NCBI RefSeq assembly: GCF_000519305.1
Contig: NZ_JAFG01000003.1
Coordinates: 933,070-997,069, forward strand
Source of the DNA: Mesorhizobium ciceri WSM4083
Lineage (GTDB): Bacteria; Pseudomonadota; Alphaproteobacteria; Rhizobiales; Rhizobiaceae
Length of the DNA stretch: 64,000 nt
Direction of reading: 5' to 3'
Positions 16,178-27,556 of the stretch are shown here, piece by piece. Below the pieces are notes generated by a model that was given only the letters and a program-made list of their open reading frames with translations, was not told the DNA's origin and did no database searches. The position numbers and the translations under genes are program-made. Each line of letters starts with the position of its first letter. The first letter of the stretch is position 1.

Positions 16178-17740
16178 TTATTCCCACTCGATTGTTCCAG
16201 GCGGCTTCGACGTCACGTCGTAGACGACCCGGTTGATGCCGCGGACTTCGTTGATGATGCGGGTGGCGGCGGCGCCGAGGAAGGCCATGTCGTAGTGGTA
16301 GAAATCCGCCGTCATGCCGTCGACCGAGGTGACGGCGCGCAGCGCGCAGACGAACTCGTAGGTGCGGCCATCGCCCATCACGCCGACCGTCTGCACCGGC
16401 AGCAGCACGGCGAAGGCCTGCCAGATGGCGTCGTAGAGGCCGGCCTTGCGGATCTCGTCGAGATAGATGGCATCGGCCTCGCGCAGGATCTCCAGCTTTT
16501 CGCGGGTGATGCCGCCGGGGCAACGGATGGCAAGACCCGGACCTGGGAACGGGTGCCGGCCGATGAAGCTTTCGGGCAGGCCAAGCTCCTTGCCCAGCGC
16601 CCTGACCTCGTCCTTGAACAGTTCGCGCAGCGGCTCGACCAGCTGCATGTTCATGCGCGCGGGCAGGCCGCCGACATTGTGGTGCGACTTGATCGTCACC
16701 GACGGGCCGCCGGTGAAGGAGACGCTTTCAATGACGTCGGGATAGAGCGTGCCCTGCGCCAGGAATTCGGCGCCGCCGAGTTTCTTGGCCTCTTCCTCGA
16801 ACACCTCGATAAACAGCCGGCCGATGGTCTTGCGTTTTTTCTCCGGGTCCGACTCGCCCTCGAGGGCGTCGATGAAACGGTCCGATGCGTTCACCAGGAT
16901 GAGCGGCAAATTGTAATGCTCGCGGAACATTGCCACCACGCCCGCGGCCTCGTCCTTGCGCATCAGGCCGTGGTCGACGAGGATGCAGGTCAGCTGGTCG
17001 CCGACCGCTTCGTGGATCAACAGCGCGGCAACGGAGGAATCGACGCCGCCCGACAACGCGCAGATGACCTTGCCCTTGCCGACCTGCTTGCGGATCGTCT
17101 CGACCGCGTGCTCGCGGTAGGCGCGCATGGTCCAGTCGCCCTCGATGCCGGCGATGTTGTGGACGAAATTCCTGAGCAGCCGGGCGCCGTCGGGCGTATG
17201 CACCACCTCGGGATGGAACATGATGCCGTACATCTTGCGCTCGATATTGCCGAAGATGGCGAAGGGCGAGCCCTCCGACTTGCCGAACACTTCGAACCCC
17301 TTGGGCAAGGAGATGACGCGGTCGCCATGGCTCATCCACACCTGATGGCGCTGGCCGGGCGCCCACAGGCCCTCGAACAGCGGGCTGTCCTTTTGAATCT
17401 CGACGAAGGCGCGGCCGAATTCGCGATGGTCGGAGCTTTCGGCAACGCCGCCCATCTGCACGCACATGGCCATCTGGCCATAGCAGATGCCAAGCACCGG
17501 CACGCCGGCGTCGAAGACGATCTGCGGCGCGCGCGGGCTGCCGATATCGCCGGTCGAAGCCGGACCGCCGGACAGGATCACGGCTTTCGGATTGATGCGC
17601 TTGAATGCCGCTTCGGCCGACTGGAACGGCACGATCTCGGAAAACACGCCGGCCTCGCGGATGCGGCGGGCGATGAGCTGGGTGAACTGGCTGCCGAAAT
17701 CGACAATCAGGACGGTGTCGGGATGATTGGCTGTTTTCAT
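16178..17740 (-). CDS. guaA: GMP synthase (glutamine-hydrolysing)
   Basis: 520 residues, the full family length. It converts XMP, ATP and glutamine to GMP. Residues 10-200 are the class I amidotransferase domain with nucleophile Cys in GICYGQ and His/Glu in MFHPEVVHT. Next is the ATP-pyrophosphatase domain with P-loop [10 protein letters not shown], and then the dimerisation domain ending in the conserved PPGTIEWE. The conserved end shows that insertion of the neighbouring island left the coding sequence complete. Transcription runs towards the island. Confidence 0.97.
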   Translation of the reverse strand: MKTANHPDTVLIVDFGSQFTQLIARRIREAGVFSEIVPFQSAEAAFKRINPKAVILSGGPASTGDIGSPRAPQIVFDAGVPVLGICYGQMAMCVQMGGVAESSDHREFGRAFVEIQKDSPLFEGLWAPGQRHQVWMSHGDRVISLPKGFEVFGKSEGSPFAIFGNIERKMYGIMFHPEVVHTPDGARLLRNFVHNIAGIEGDWTMRAYREHAVETIRKQVGKGKVICALSGGVDSSVAALLIHEAVGDQLTCILVDHGLMRKDEAAGVVAMFREHYNLPLILVNASDRFIDALEGESDPEKKRKTIGRLFIEVFEEEAKKLGGAEFLAQGTLYPDVIESVSFTGGPSVTIKSHHNVGGLPARMNMQLVEPLRELFKDEVRALGKELGLPESFIGRHPFPGPGLAIRCPGGITREKLEILREADAIYLDEIRKAGLYDAIWQAFAVLLPVQTVGVMGDGRTYEFVCALRAVTSVDGMTADFYHYDMAFLGAAATRIINEVRGINRVVYDVTSKPPGTIEWE

Positions 17741-17795
17741 GGCGAGCGTTTAGAGAAAGAAACGAGTCGGCGCAATGGGTTGCGTAGCCCGACTT

Positions 17796-18464
17796 TCAGG
17801 CTGGTCTGGCATCTTCATGGGATGGTTCCGTCCGAAGGGCGCCGTCGCCGATTGCCTGTTCAAGCCGCATGACGGCGTCCGCCAGCTTCTCGTCGATGAC
17901 TTCAAGATATTCGGTCCAGTCGCCGACATGCCGCAGATCCGCAGCACCATCGGAGATACCGCGCAGACCGATCAGCGGAATGTCGAACAACTGGCAGGCG
18001 CGCAGGCAGGCGAAGGTCTCCATGTCGACCATGTCGGCGGTAATAGCATCATAGGCCGCACCAGTGATGATCGCGCCGCCGGTCGACAGGGTCGCCTGCT
18101 TGATATCAGGTATCCTGAAGGGCAATGGGACGGTTATCGGCAGGTCGAGGAAGGGTGTGGCGCCTTTCTCGAAGCCGAGCGGCGAAGCGTCGATGTCACG
18201 GTAGCTGACCGAAACCGCCTGGTAGATTTCCGTCTGCTCCAGCGTCCGACTGCCGGCTGAACCGAGCGAAACAACGAGATCCGGCAGTGCTTTTTGCGAT
18301 TTCAGCCAGGAGAGTTCGGCACCCAGCCTGACGCCGGCCTCGACCGGACCGACCCCTGTCATCAATGGCGTGAACAGCTGCTTGAGGTGCGGGCCGTATT
18401 CGGCCTGCGCCGCCATGACGAAGAGGACGTCCTTGCCTGACAGGCGCGACACTTTACCGGTCAT
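17796..18464 (-). CDS. MTA/SAH nucleosidase-like phosphorylase-family protein
   Basis: 222 residues with the purine nucleoside phosphorylase/nucleosidase fold: FVMAAQAEYGP at the start, MTGVGPVEAG, VVSLGSAGS and the substrate-binding MVDMETFACLRACQ, followed by LIGLRGISDGA with the catalytic Asp. These features fit 5'-methylthioadenosine/S-adenosylhomocysteine nucleosidase, which releases adenine. GAGG eight bases before the ATG supports the start. It lies just upstream of guaA on the same strand, fitting a purine salvage context. The exact substrate is inferred. Confidence 0.8.
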   Translation of the reverse strand: MTGKVSRLSGKDVLFVMAAQAEYGPHLKQLFTPLMTGVGPVEAGVRLGAELSWLKSQKALPDLVVSLGSAGSRTLEQTEIYQAVSVSYRDIDASPLGFEKGATPFLDLPITVPLPFRIPDIKQATLSTGGAIITGAAYDAITADMVDMETFACLRACQLFDIPLIGLRGISDGAADLRHVGDWTEYLEVIDEKLADAVMRLEQAIGDGALRTEPSHEDARPA

Positions 18465-18565
18465 GATCTATTCCTCTCTACCCAATCACCTACACCGGAA
18501 GTAAGAACGACGCCGTGCCCTCACCGGCGCCCAGCCCTCCGCTATGGCTCCGGGCGTTCGTTGCT

Positions 18566-18605
18566 CGGAAAGCCCATTTGGGGGCTTTCCGTCCGCTTCG
18601 CGGAC
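18566..18605. terminator. two adjacent hairpins
   Basis: CGGAAAGCCC (18566-18575) pairs with GGGCTTTCCG (18582-18591), and GTCCGC pairs with GCGGAC around TTC (18591-18605). They lie just after the thioesterase stop on the minus strand. There is no U-rich tract, so a processing or insertion element is as likely as a terminator. Confidence 0.35.
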
Positions 18606-18611
18606 CGCTCC

Positions 18612-19070
18612 TCAACCTTCTATGCCATCACGCCCGACCACCGTCATCATGGTTCCGGTCATGGTGGCGATCAGCTTGGCCTCGCCGTCGGCGGCGAAGG
18701 CGTAGGCCTGGCCGTCGGCGACGATGATGGTGCGGCCTGGCTTGGTCACCGAGCCGCGGAACAGGAAGCGCTCGCCCCTGCCCGGCGCCAGGAGGTTGAC
18801 CTTGAACTCGATGGTCAGCACGCCGGAATTTTCCGGCATCAGCGAAAAGGCGGCATAGCCGCAGGCCGAGTCCAGCGCTGTCGAAATGACGCCGGCATGG
18901 AGGAAGCCGTGCTGTTGGGTGAGTGCCGCCGAATAGGGCATCTCGATCTCGATGATGCCGGGCGTCACCAGCGTCAGTTCGGCGCCGATCGTGGCCATCG
19001 CCTTCTGGCGCGCGAAGGAGGTTCTGACGCGATCCTCATAGTCCGGGGCGGGTACGATCTTTGCTGCCAT
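18612..19070 (-). CDS. PaaI-family hotdog thioesterase
   Basis: 152 residues of a single hotdog domain. The family motif is visible in QHGFLHAGVISTALDSACG, where H-G-x-x-H-x-G and the following Asp form the active site of PaaI-type acyl-CoA thioesterases. LTIEFKVNLLAPGRGE is the usual central strand. It would hydrolyse an acyl- or phenylacyl-CoA ester in the cytoplasm; the substrate cannot be told from the sequence. It stands alone between the nucleosidase and tspO. Confidence 0.88.
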   Translation of the reverse strand: MAAKIVPAPDYEDRVRTSFARQKAMATIGAELTLVTPGIIEIEMPYSAALTQQHGFLHAGVISTALDSACGYAAFSLMPENSGVLTIEFKVNLLAPGRGERFLFRGSVTKPGRTIIVADGQAYAFAADGEAKLIATMTGTMMTVVGRDGIEG

Positions 19071-19167
19071 TGCCGCTGCCTTCCTTTATGCCGATAAGCT
19101 TATTGCAGAGGCATGGACGGCAGGCAAATGCTTTTGCTGCACTGCAACAAAACGATCCAAGGCCGCC

Positions 19168-19632
19168 CTAGTTCAACCAGAGAAGCGAAGCGTTGAGCAA
19201 AGTGGCGAACGCCACCCATGCCGCGTATGGCACAAACAGCCAGCCGGAAAGCCGGTCGCGGTTCCAGACCCTGGCGACGAACAGCACGATGCTGGCGAGA
19301 AGAAGCACGATGACAAGCAGAGCCGGCCCCATCATCCTGGCGCCGAAGAACGTTGGCGACCACAGGAAATTCAGGACAAGTTGGGTGCCCCAGATCTTCA
19401 TCGCAGCCCCCGCGGGCTCCCGCTGCCATGTCCGCCAGCCCGCCACGGCGATCAGGACATAGAGCAGTGTCCAGGCCGGTCCGAAGACCCAGTTCGGCGG
19501 GTTGAAGGGCGGCTTGGCCAGCGACGCGTACCATTCACCCGGCAGCGTCGTGTAGCCGATCAGCAGGCCTCCCCCCAACACCACGATGAGAAAGAGCAGA
19601 AGCGACAGATATCTTTGCAAGGATTTCCCCAT
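19168..19632 (-). CDS. tspO: TspO/MBR-family membrane protein
   Basis: 154 residues from the ATG at 19632 (MGKSLQRY); the frame extends ten codons further, less convincingly. Five hydrophobic segments and the family signature KPPFNPPNWVFGPAWTLLY, with WRTWQRE in the next loop and QLVLNFLWSPTFF, identify a tryptophan-rich sensory protein. TspO binds tetrapyrroles and influences photosynthesis or stress gene expression in Rhodobacter and Sinorhizobium. It is located in the outer or cytoplasmic membrane depending on species. Confidence 0.92.
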   Translation of the reverse strand: MGKSLQRYLSLLLFLIVVLGGGLLIGYTTLPGEWYASLAKPPFNPPNWVFGPAWTLLYVLIAVAGWRTWQREPAGAAMKIWGTQLVLNFLWSPTFFGARMMGPALLVIVLLLASIVLFVARVWNRDRLSGWLFVPYAAWVAFATLLNASLLWLN

Positions 19633-19695
19633 TGATGGGCGGCCGACGCCGCGCATCTGCAACTGGGGCGCTGTCGTCGCCCGTCAACGGCCGCG

Positions 19696-20985
19696 TCAGT
19701 TTGCCCGGCGCAATGCACAGAAATAAAACCCGTCGGTGCCGCTCAGCGCCGGCGACAGCGAGATGTCGCCTTTGGCGCCGATGCGGGCGGCTGCCTCATG
19801 GCCGGGAAAACGGCTGTCCCAGAGCTGGCGGTGGTCGATGGGAACAAACCCGCTGTGACGGTCTCGGAAGGCCGCGATCTGCTCGCCATTCTCCTCATCG
19901 AACACCGAGCAGGTGATGTAGATCAGCAGGCCGCCCGGTTTGACATAGGCTTTGGCCGCATCGAGGATCGCCGACTGTTCGCCCTTGCGGGCATCGAGCT
20001 GTCTCTGCGTCAGCCGCCATTTGGCATCGGGACGGCGGCGCCAGGTGCCGCTGCCGGTGCAAGGCGCATCGACCAGCACGATGTCCATGTGGTTGCCGAG
20101 CGGCGCGAGTTCGACCGGCTTGGTGACGATCTGGACATTGCGGTTTTCCGAACGACGGACGCGGTCGAAGATCGGCGCCAGCCGTGCTTTTTCGGCATCG
20201 TGGGCAAAGATCTGGCCACGATTTTCCATCGCGGCCGACAGTGCCAGCGTCTTGCCGCCGGCGCCGGCGCAGAAATCCAGCACCTGCATGCCGGCTTGCG
20301 CCCCGGCAAGGGCGGCCGCGATCTGCGAGCCTTCGTCCTGGACCTCGAACCAGCCCTTCTGGAAAGCCGGCTCGGCCTGCACGTTCGGGTGCCGGCCGTC
20401 GCCGTCGATCGGCGGGATGCGGATGCCGTGTGGCGCGATTGCCGAGGGTTTCGCGCCGGTTCCCGTCAGTTCGGCCAGCACCTTGTCGCGGTTGGCCTGC
20501 AAGGTGTTGACCCTGAGGTCGAGCGGCGGGCGCGTTGCCAGCGCCGCGCCCTCGTCGGCCCAGGTCGGGCCGAAGGCGCGCTCGAAAAGCGGCGCGCACC
20601 AGTCCGGAACATCCGCCCGCACCGCGTCCGGCGCGTCGGCGAGCCGATGGTCGGCGATGGCCTGAAGCTCGGCGGCGGTCAGCAGCGGCGGTGCGAACTT
20701 GTCGCCATCAAGCGCGTCGTTGAGCGACTGGGCCGTCTGGCCCCATTCGAGCAGCAGCGCGCCGAAGCCGATGGCGCGCGGTGTGTCCTGCCCCAGCAGC
20801 CAGCCGGCGGAACGCTTGTGGCGCAAGGCGTCATAGACGATGTTGCCGATCGCCGCACGGTCGCCGCCGCCGGCGAAGCGATGCGACAGGCCCCAATCCT
20901 TCAGCGCGTCCGCCACCGGCCGGTGGCGTCGGCCGATGTCTTCCAGCACTTCGATGGCCGCAGCCAGCCGTCCGCCCAGTCGCAT
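19696..20985 (-). CDS. rsmB: RsmB-type 16S rRNA (cytosine-5) methyltransferase
   Basis: 429 residues. The N-terminal third is the NusB-like RNA-binding part, and the C-terminal half is the Rossmann methyltransferase: SAM site DFCAGAGGKTLALS, motif IV DAPCTGSGTWRRRPD and motif VI ITCSVFDEEN with the two cysteines of the RNA m5C mechanism. The protein would methylate a cytosine of 16S rRNA, C967 in E. coli numbering. The exact base is inferred from the family. It has an ATG start and a complete C terminus. Confidence 0.88.
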   Translation of the reverse strand: MRLGGRLAAAIEVLEDIGRRHRPVADALKDWGLSHRFAGGGDRAAIGNIVYDALRHKRSAGWLLGQDTPRAIGFGALLLEWGQTAQSLNDALDGDKFAPPLLTAAELQAIADHRLADAPDAVRADVPDWCAPLFERAFGPTWADEGAALATRPPLDLRVNTLQANRDKVLAELTGTGAKPSAIAPHGIRIPPIDGDGRHPNVQAEPAFQKGWFEVQDEGSQIAAALAGAQAGMQVLDFCAGAGGKTLALSAAMENRGQIFAHDAEKARLAPIFDRVRRSENRNVQIVTKPVELAPLGNHMDIVLVDAPCTGSGTWRRRPDAKWRLTQRQLDARKGEQSAILDAAKAYVKPGGLLIYITCSVFDEENGEQIAAFRDRHSGFVPIDHRQLWDSRFPGHEAAARIGAKGDISLSPALSGTDGFYFCALRRAN

Positions 20986-21167
20986 GGTCTTGTTCCGTCA
21001 CGCAGAAAATTATTCCGGCCCTGCTCTAGAGCGCGCAACCGGCGCGCACAAGCAGGTCGGCTGGCACAACCGCTCTGCTTTCCAACTTTTCTGGTTGCGA
21101 ATACTCTTCCGGTTGTGATTCGCGGCGCGCAAAAGGTGGACCGGCGGATCGACACGAGGAGAGGGCA

Positions 21168-21845
21168 ATGAAGACTTATCTGGCGGAAGTTCTAGGCACA
21201 TTTCTATTGGTGTTCATCGGTACGGCTTCTGTGGTGACGGGCGGCTTCGGCGGCGCGCTGCCGCTCGGCCAGGAAGGCATCGGTCTGGCGTTCGGCATCG
21301 GCCTCATCGCGGCGGCCTATGCGATCGGCCCGATTTCGGGCGCGCATCTCAATCCGGCGGTGACGCTCGGCGTCTTCCTTGCCGGCCGGCTGCCGGCCAA
21401 GGACGTCATCCCCTACTGGATTGCGCAGATCATCGGCGGCGTCCTTGCTTCGCTGGCGTTGTGGATCATCGTTTCCGGCCAGGTTGGCGGACACACCACC
21501 GGCTTCGGCGCCAATGGCTGGGATGTGACGAAATGGGGCGTCAGCTCGGCATTCCTGTGGGAAGTGATCGGCACCTTCACCTTCGTCACCGTGATTCTTG
21601 GCGTCACGGCTGAAAAGCACTCGACGGCGTTCGCCGGACTGGTCATCGGCCTGACGCTGGCAGGATTGCACTTCGCCATCATCCCGGTGACCGGCACGTC
21701 GCTCAACCCGGCCCGCTCGATCGGCCCGGCGCTGTTTTCGGGAACGGCCGCGATCGGCCAGCTCTGGCTGTTCATCGTGGCACCGCTGATCGGCGGCGCC
21801 ATTGCCGGTGTTGTCGCCAAGGCGCGCATCTTCGAGAAGGACTGA
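21168..21845 (+). CDS. aqpZ: aquaporin Z
   Basis: 225 residues with six membrane segments and both NPA boxes: SGAHLNPAVTLG and GTSLNPARSIGPA. The selectivity-filter Arg follows the second NPA, and His appears in the expected LHFAIIPVTG segment, which fits a water channel rather than a glycerol facilitator. The start is supported by GAGGAGAGG just before the ATG. It is transcribed alone, with a strong terminator 18 bases after the stop. Confidence 0.96.
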   Translation: MKTYLAEVLGTFLLVFIGTASVVTGGFGGALPLGQEGIGLAFGIGLIAAAYAIGPISGAHLNPAVTLGVFLAGRLPAKDVIPYWIAQIIGGVLASLALWIIVSGQVGGHTTGFGANGWDVTKWGVSSAFLWEVIGTFTFVTVILGVTAEKHSTAFAGLVIGLTLAGLHFAIIPVTGTSLNPARSIGPALFSGTAAIGQLWLFIVAPLIGGAIAGVVAKARIFEKD

Positions 21846-21863
21846 GCTTCGAAGGCAACATAG

Positions 21864-21896
21864 AAAGGCGCGGGCCAGGTCCGCGCCTTTTTCTTT
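21864..21896 (+). terminator. intrinsic terminator of aqpZ
   Basis: AAAGGCGCGG pairs perfectly with CCGCGCCTTT across a 7-base loop, followed by TTCTTT. This is a classical rho-independent terminator on the plus strand, directly after aqpZ. Confidence 0.85.
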
Positions 21897-21913
21897 GGTG
21901 GATCTTCTTACCG

Positions 21914-22435
21914 TCAAAGCACAGCCGGGCCGGCCGTCGCCAACACCCGGACCTTCAAAGGACGCAGCAGAAAATAGAATGCGGCGACGTGCGTGATCAT
22001 CAGCAGCGGCACGTAGATGATCGGGATCGCGTAGGCGGCACCCATCTGCTCCGCATGTTCGGGCAGGCCGACCTGGATGGCGTGGTAATAGTCGACGACG
22101 AGCTCGACCGTGCCGACGAGATTGAAGGCGACGACGAACGGCCAGAACAGCCGAGGTAGCCTCACCGTGAGCAGCGCCAGCATGGCCAGCAGCCCTGTTG
22201 CAAAGTCACCATAGGCGGCGAACACAGCGAAACCGGCTGGGAGATCGGGGCTTACGACGCCCGGCAGGATGAAGACGAGCCCGAAGAAGCGGAAGCCGTG
22301 CAGAGTGGCGATGGCACGTTGCGCCGCGACCCGGTCCATTGAGCTCAGCCACGGCAGACCGTATGCGCCGAAGCAAAGCAGCCACGCGACGTAGCCTAGA
22401 ACGAGATGGGTTTGGAACACCATTTCCGTGGACAT
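21914..22435 (-). CDS. four- to five-segment membrane protein, unknown function
   Basis: 173 residues from the ATG at 22435 (MSTEMVFQTH); the frame extends nine codons upstream. Hydrophobic stretches near residues 7-27, 45-65, 75-95, 100-120 and 135-158 suggest an integral membrane protein. I recognise no named family. It diverges from the LysR-type regulator at 22536 with about 100 bases between the starts, the usual layout of a regulator and its target. Confidence 0.7.
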   Translation of the reverse strand: MSTEMVFQTHLVLGYVAWLLCFGAYGLPWLSSMDRVAAQRAIATLHGFRFFGLVFILPGVVSPDLPAGFAVFAAYGDFATGLLAMLALLTVRLPRLFWPFVVAFNLVGTVELVVDYYHAIQVGLPEHAEQMGAAYAIPIIYVPLLMITHVAAFYFLLRPLKVRVLATAGPAVL

Positions 22436-22535
22436 TTGGCCTCCTGCCAGAAGCTGGTTCACCCGCCTCAGCTTCAGTCGGTTACCTCTAAGCCAGCTTC
22501 CATAGTTCGACTAGGCGGTGTAATCACAACAACCT

Positions 22536-23444
22536 ATGAAGCAGAACTACACAGTTCGACATGGTGCGCTGGAAGGCATCGAGACGTTCCTGGCAGTCGC
22601 CAGGCGCCGCAACTTCCGCCGTGCCGCCGCCGATCTCGGCGTGACGCCGTCCGCTGTGAGCCAGGCGGTGCGCGCGCTGGAAGCCCGCATGGGCGCGGCG
22701 CTGTTCGTGCGCACGACGCGGAGCGTCGGGTTGACCGAGGCTGGCCAGCGGTTCCTCGACCGTGCCGGCCCTGCCTTCGAGGAACTCGTCGCGGCAGGCG
22801 AGGCCGCGCGTGATGTCGGCCAACGGCCGACCGGGCTGCTGCGCCTGTCTGTACCCCGCGCCGTCGTGCCGTTGATCCTGGAGCCGATGATCGCGTCGTT
22901 CTGCCGAACCTATCCCGAGATCGAACTGGAGATCGCCGCGAGCGACGAGATGGTCGATCTCGCCACCGGCGGGTTCGATGCCGGCATCCGCCTTGGCCAA
23001 TTCATCGCGCCCCACATGGTCGCGGTGCGGCTGACGCCGTCATTCCCGTTCGTGGTCGTCGGCAGTCCGGACTATCTCGAGGCCCACGGCAGCCCCGAGC
23101 ATGTGGAGGATCTGCGCCACCACGCCTGCCTGCGCCTGCGCCGCTCGAACGGCGCCATCGCGCCCTGGTCCTTCGCCGACGGCAACGGGGCGATCGAAGC
23201 GATGGTCTCCGGCCCGCTCATCGCGCACGACTATCCGACGTTGCTCGGGGCCGCGATGCAGGGCATCGGGCTGGCGCAGACGCCTCGACCCGTCGCCGAA
23301 GGTCCGATCGCCCAGGGAAAACTCAAGCCGGTGCTGGAGGGCCTCGCCGCCACGACGCCGGGCGTCTTCCTCTACCATCCCGGCAAACGCCAAATCCTGC
23401 CGAAGCTGCGCGCCTTCATCGATCACCTCAAATCCGCGGTCTGA
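22536..23444 (+). CDS. LysR-family transcriptional regulator
   Basis: 302 residues. Residues 12-72 form the LysR helix-turn-helix (FLAVARRRNFRRAAADLGVT, PSAVSQAVRALE, LFVRTTRSVGLTEAG), and the rest is the periplasmic-binding-protein-like effector domain. It diverges from the membrane protein gene at 21914, which it probably controls. The effector is unknown. Confidence 0.93.
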   Translation: MKQNYTVRHGALEGIETFLAVARRRNFRRAAADLGVTPSAVSQAVRALEARMGAALFVRTTRSVGLTEAGQRFLDRAGPAFEELVAAGEAARDVGQRPTGLLRLSVPRAVVPLILEPMIASFCRTYPEIELEIAASDEMVDLATGGFDAGIRLGQFIAPHMVAVRLTPSFPFVVVGSPDYLEAHGSPEHVEDLRHHACLRLRRSNGAIAPWSFADGNGAIEAMVSGPLIAHDYPTLLGAAMQGIGLAQTPRPVAEGPIAQGKLKPVLEGLAATTPGVFLYHPGKRQILPKLRAFIDHLKSAV

Positions 23445-23484
23445 GGTAACGAAGGCCCTTTGGCGCTTCGCTTGCACCAAGCTC

Positions 23485-24588
23485 TCATGGTATAAATATC
23501 AGAAATACATACGTAAAAAATACTACAAGATGGACCATTCCGGTCAAGAACGTCGTTCTTTCAGTGCTGAAGCTCACATTGCATATGAAGAGCGCTAGAA
23601 CCAAAAGCACTGTGTCCGTCGCTGGAAGCCCGAGGGTTAACCCTCTGCCTGTCAGCAGGCTGGCGGCTGCGACCGCCGGTATTGTCAAACCAATTGTGGC
23701 GCAAGCCGAACCCATCGCGACATTCAAACCGCGTTGCAGCTCATTGTTGAGTGAAGCGCGCACCGCCGAAATGGCCTCCGGCATCAACACCAGCCCGGCG
23801 ATCATTGCCCCCACAATGCTGTCTGCCTGGGTCACCTGGTAGGCAACGAGCGTATCTTCGACGCTTGCCGCGACCTGCTCGGCGAGCATGACAATTCCGA
23901 TCAGGCCGGCTATCAGCAACAGAGCGCTGGCAGAGATGTTCTCGTGAGGGGCAGTCCGCAGCGAAACGCCCTGGGCCTTCCCTTCGATAAAGTCTTCCCG
24001 GTGGCGCACAGTCTGCGCGAACACGAAGCTTGCATAAAGCAGCACCGAGAGGACGCTGACGAAACCAAGTTGGGCTGCCGAAAACGTGCCGGGATCCGTG
24101 GTCTGGGTGTAGGTCGGCAAAATAAGCGTCATGACGGTAAGCGCGATCAGAACCGCCAGATAGGCGCTGGTCCCCTGCCGCACGATGGCCTGCTTGCGAT
24201 GGCGCCAGCCGCCAAGCGCGAGACACATGCCGACAACGCCGGTGGATGTGATCATCACCGTTGAAAAGACGGACTCACGTGCAAGCGTCGGGTTGTTCTC
24301 TCCATGCAGCATCATGGAAACGATGATCGACACCTCGATTGCCGTCACGGCAAAAGTCAGCACCAATGTGCCGTAGGGCTCTCCTACACGCCGAGCCACT
24401 GCCTCGGCGTGGTCGAGCACCACGAAAATGGTGACGAACATGATAGCACTCGAAAGCGCCCCGACGAGTATCCTGACGCTCAGCGAACCTTCGTCCGCCG
24501 ACAGCCCGCCGGCCCTGACGGCGACAGCCATCACCAACGCGGCCAGCGGCATCGCATATGAAGTCATCGAACGTCCGAAACCGCTCAT
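23485..24588 (-). CDS. chaA: ChaA-type cation/proton exchanger
   Basis: 367 residues with about eleven hydrophobic segments. The two CaCA-family alpha repeats are visible: EPYGTLVLTFAVTAIEVSII with its conserved Glu, and AGLVLMPEAISAVRASLNNE with Pro-Glu. This matches ChaA-like Ca2+(Na+, K+)/H+ antiporters of the inner membrane. It lies 69 bases after the acyl-CoA synthetase gene on the same strand; a functional link is not evident. The symbol is given by family similarity. Confidence 0.85.
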   Translation of the reverse strand: MSGFGRSMTSYAMPLAALVMAVAVRAGGLSADEGSLSVRILVGALSSAIMFVTIFVVLDHAEAVARRVGEPYGTLVLTFAVTAIEVSIIVSMMLHGENNPTLARESVFSTVMITSTGVVGMCLALGGWRHRKQAIVRQGTSAYLAVLIALTVMTLILPTYTQTTDPGTFSAAQLGFVSVLSVLLYASFVFAQTVRHREDFIEGKAQGVSLRTAPHENISASALLLIAGLIGIVMLAEQVAASVEDTLVAYQVTQADSIVGAMIAGLVLMPEAISAVRASLNNELQRGLNVAMGSACATIGLTIPAVAAASLLTGRGLTLGLPATDTVLLVLALFICNVSFSTERTTFLTGMVHLVVFFTYVFLIFIP

Positions 24589-24657
24589 GCAAGCCCCTGC
24601 GCGCTGCTGCGAACCGTGGCTGCATTCGCGCGCCGACAGATCGAAGCGTTCACCCGT

Positions 24658-26430
<1,773 letters not shown>

Positions 26431-26445
26431 CGCTCTCTCCTCCCG

Positions 26446-26497
26446 GGACCTAAAGCGCGTCGCGCTGAAACGGAATCTTGCGACGCGCTTTAGGTCC
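26446..26497. repeat. palindromic intergenic repeat
   Basis: GGACCTAAAGCGCGTCG (26446-26462) pairs perfectly with CGACGCGCTTTAGGTCC (26481-26497) over an 18-base loop. It lies in the 5' leader of the acyl-CoA synthetase gene. Palindromes with the core AAAGCGCGTCGCG are, to my knowledge, widespread in Mesorhizobium and related genomes. Confidence 0.75.
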
Positions 26498-26663
26498 TTG
26501 TTTTTGTGCATGTCGTCTCTCCAAACCAAGGTCGGGGCGACATGTATTAGCCGAGCCTATCAGCCTGAAGAGGTGGTGAAAATCCCGCCGATAGTCGTGG
26601 CAGGGCGACGATCCGGTCAACGATGCTTCGGAGCTTCGCGTTGGCTGACAAAGCGTCAAAACG

Positions 26664-26687
26664 AAAAAACCCGCCTGGGCGGCGGGT
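26664..26687 (-). terminator. intrinsic terminator of the his operon
   Basis: On the minus strand ACCCGCC, a short loop and GGCGGGT are followed by TTTTTT. It lies about 170 bases after the hisG stop and is the first strong terminator in that direction. Confidence 0.75.
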
Positions 26688-26857
26688 CACTGGCGCAAAT
26701 CAGCACCATGGGCAAAAATGTAGCATAGCTGCCCTCACCAGTCAAGGAAATAATTCCTATCACCATAAAGACCTCGGCGCAAATGCTACCGACACCGCTG
26801 AGCCGCCGTCAGGGTTTTTAGGCTGGGCTCGGGTCCCTAGGGCAGTGGCCCCCGCCG

Positions 26858-27556
26858 CTATCCGGCCGCAGCCGCCATCTTCGCGACAATGTCGCGCAAG
26901 AGCGCCTCATCCGCCGCCGCCCGTGTCTTCTTCGACGCCACCAGACAGGCCTGCGAGCGCAGGACGAGGCCATCGCCCAGCACCTTGAGATGATTGGCGC
27001 GCAGCGTCGAACCGGTGGTTGTGATGTCGACGATGACATCGGCCAAACCGGCCGCCGGTGCGCCTTCGGTGGCTCCTAAGCTTTCGACGATGCGATAGAC
27101 CTGGATGCCATGCTTCTGCGAGAAGAATTGCTGGGTCAGCCGCCAGTATTTGGTGGCAATGCGCAGCCGCCGGCCATGGCGTTGGCGAAAATCGGCCGCG
27201 ACGTCGTCGAGATCGGCCATGGTGTCGACATCGAGCCAGATGTCGGGCACGGCAACCACGACATCGGCATTGCCGAAGCCGAGACGGGCGACGATTTCGG
27301 CGCGGCTTTCCCAATCGGCGAGGTTTTCACGCACCAGATCCTCGCCGGTGACGCCGAGATCGACGGCACCTTGGCCGATCTCGCCTGATATTTCGGAAGC
27401 CGATAGGAACACCACTTCGACATCGTCCAGGCCCTCGACACGGGCGTGGTATTTGCGCTCGTCACCAGGCAGGCTGACGGCGAGGCCGGCTTTGGCCAGC
27501 ACGTCCAGCGCCTGTTCTTTCAGGCGGCCTTTCGACGGGATCGCCAGCGTGATCAT
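26858..27556 (-). CDS. hisG: ATP phosphoribosyltransferase, short catalytic subunit
   Basis: 232 residues, the short HisG form without the C-terminal regulatory domain. Motifs include [11 protein letters not shown] at the start, [33 protein letters not shown] and the PRPP loop [13 protein letters not shown]. It catalyses the first step of histidine biosynthesis. The short form needs HisZ, which is encoded immediately upstream with a 4-base overlap (ATGA). Confidence 0.96.
   Translation of the reverse strand: MITLAIPSKGRLKEQALDVLAKAGLAVSLPGDERKYHARVEGLDDVEVVFLSASEISGEIGQGAVDLGVTGEDLVRENLADWESRAEIVARLGFGNADVVVAVPDIWLDVDTMADLDDVAADFRQRHGRRLRIATKYWRLTQQFFSQKHGIQVYRIVESLGATEGAPAAGLADVIVDITTTGSTLRANHLKVLGDGLVLRSQACLVASKKTRAAADEALLRDIVAKMAAAAG

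Noticed and set aside
16157..17872. 571-codon plus-strand ORF
   Set aside because: It lies antisense to guaA, whose motifs are complete; long antisense frames are usual in GC-rich DNA. Similar frames opposite rsmB, the acyl-CoA synthetase, glcD, gshA, doeA and eutB were left out for the same reason.
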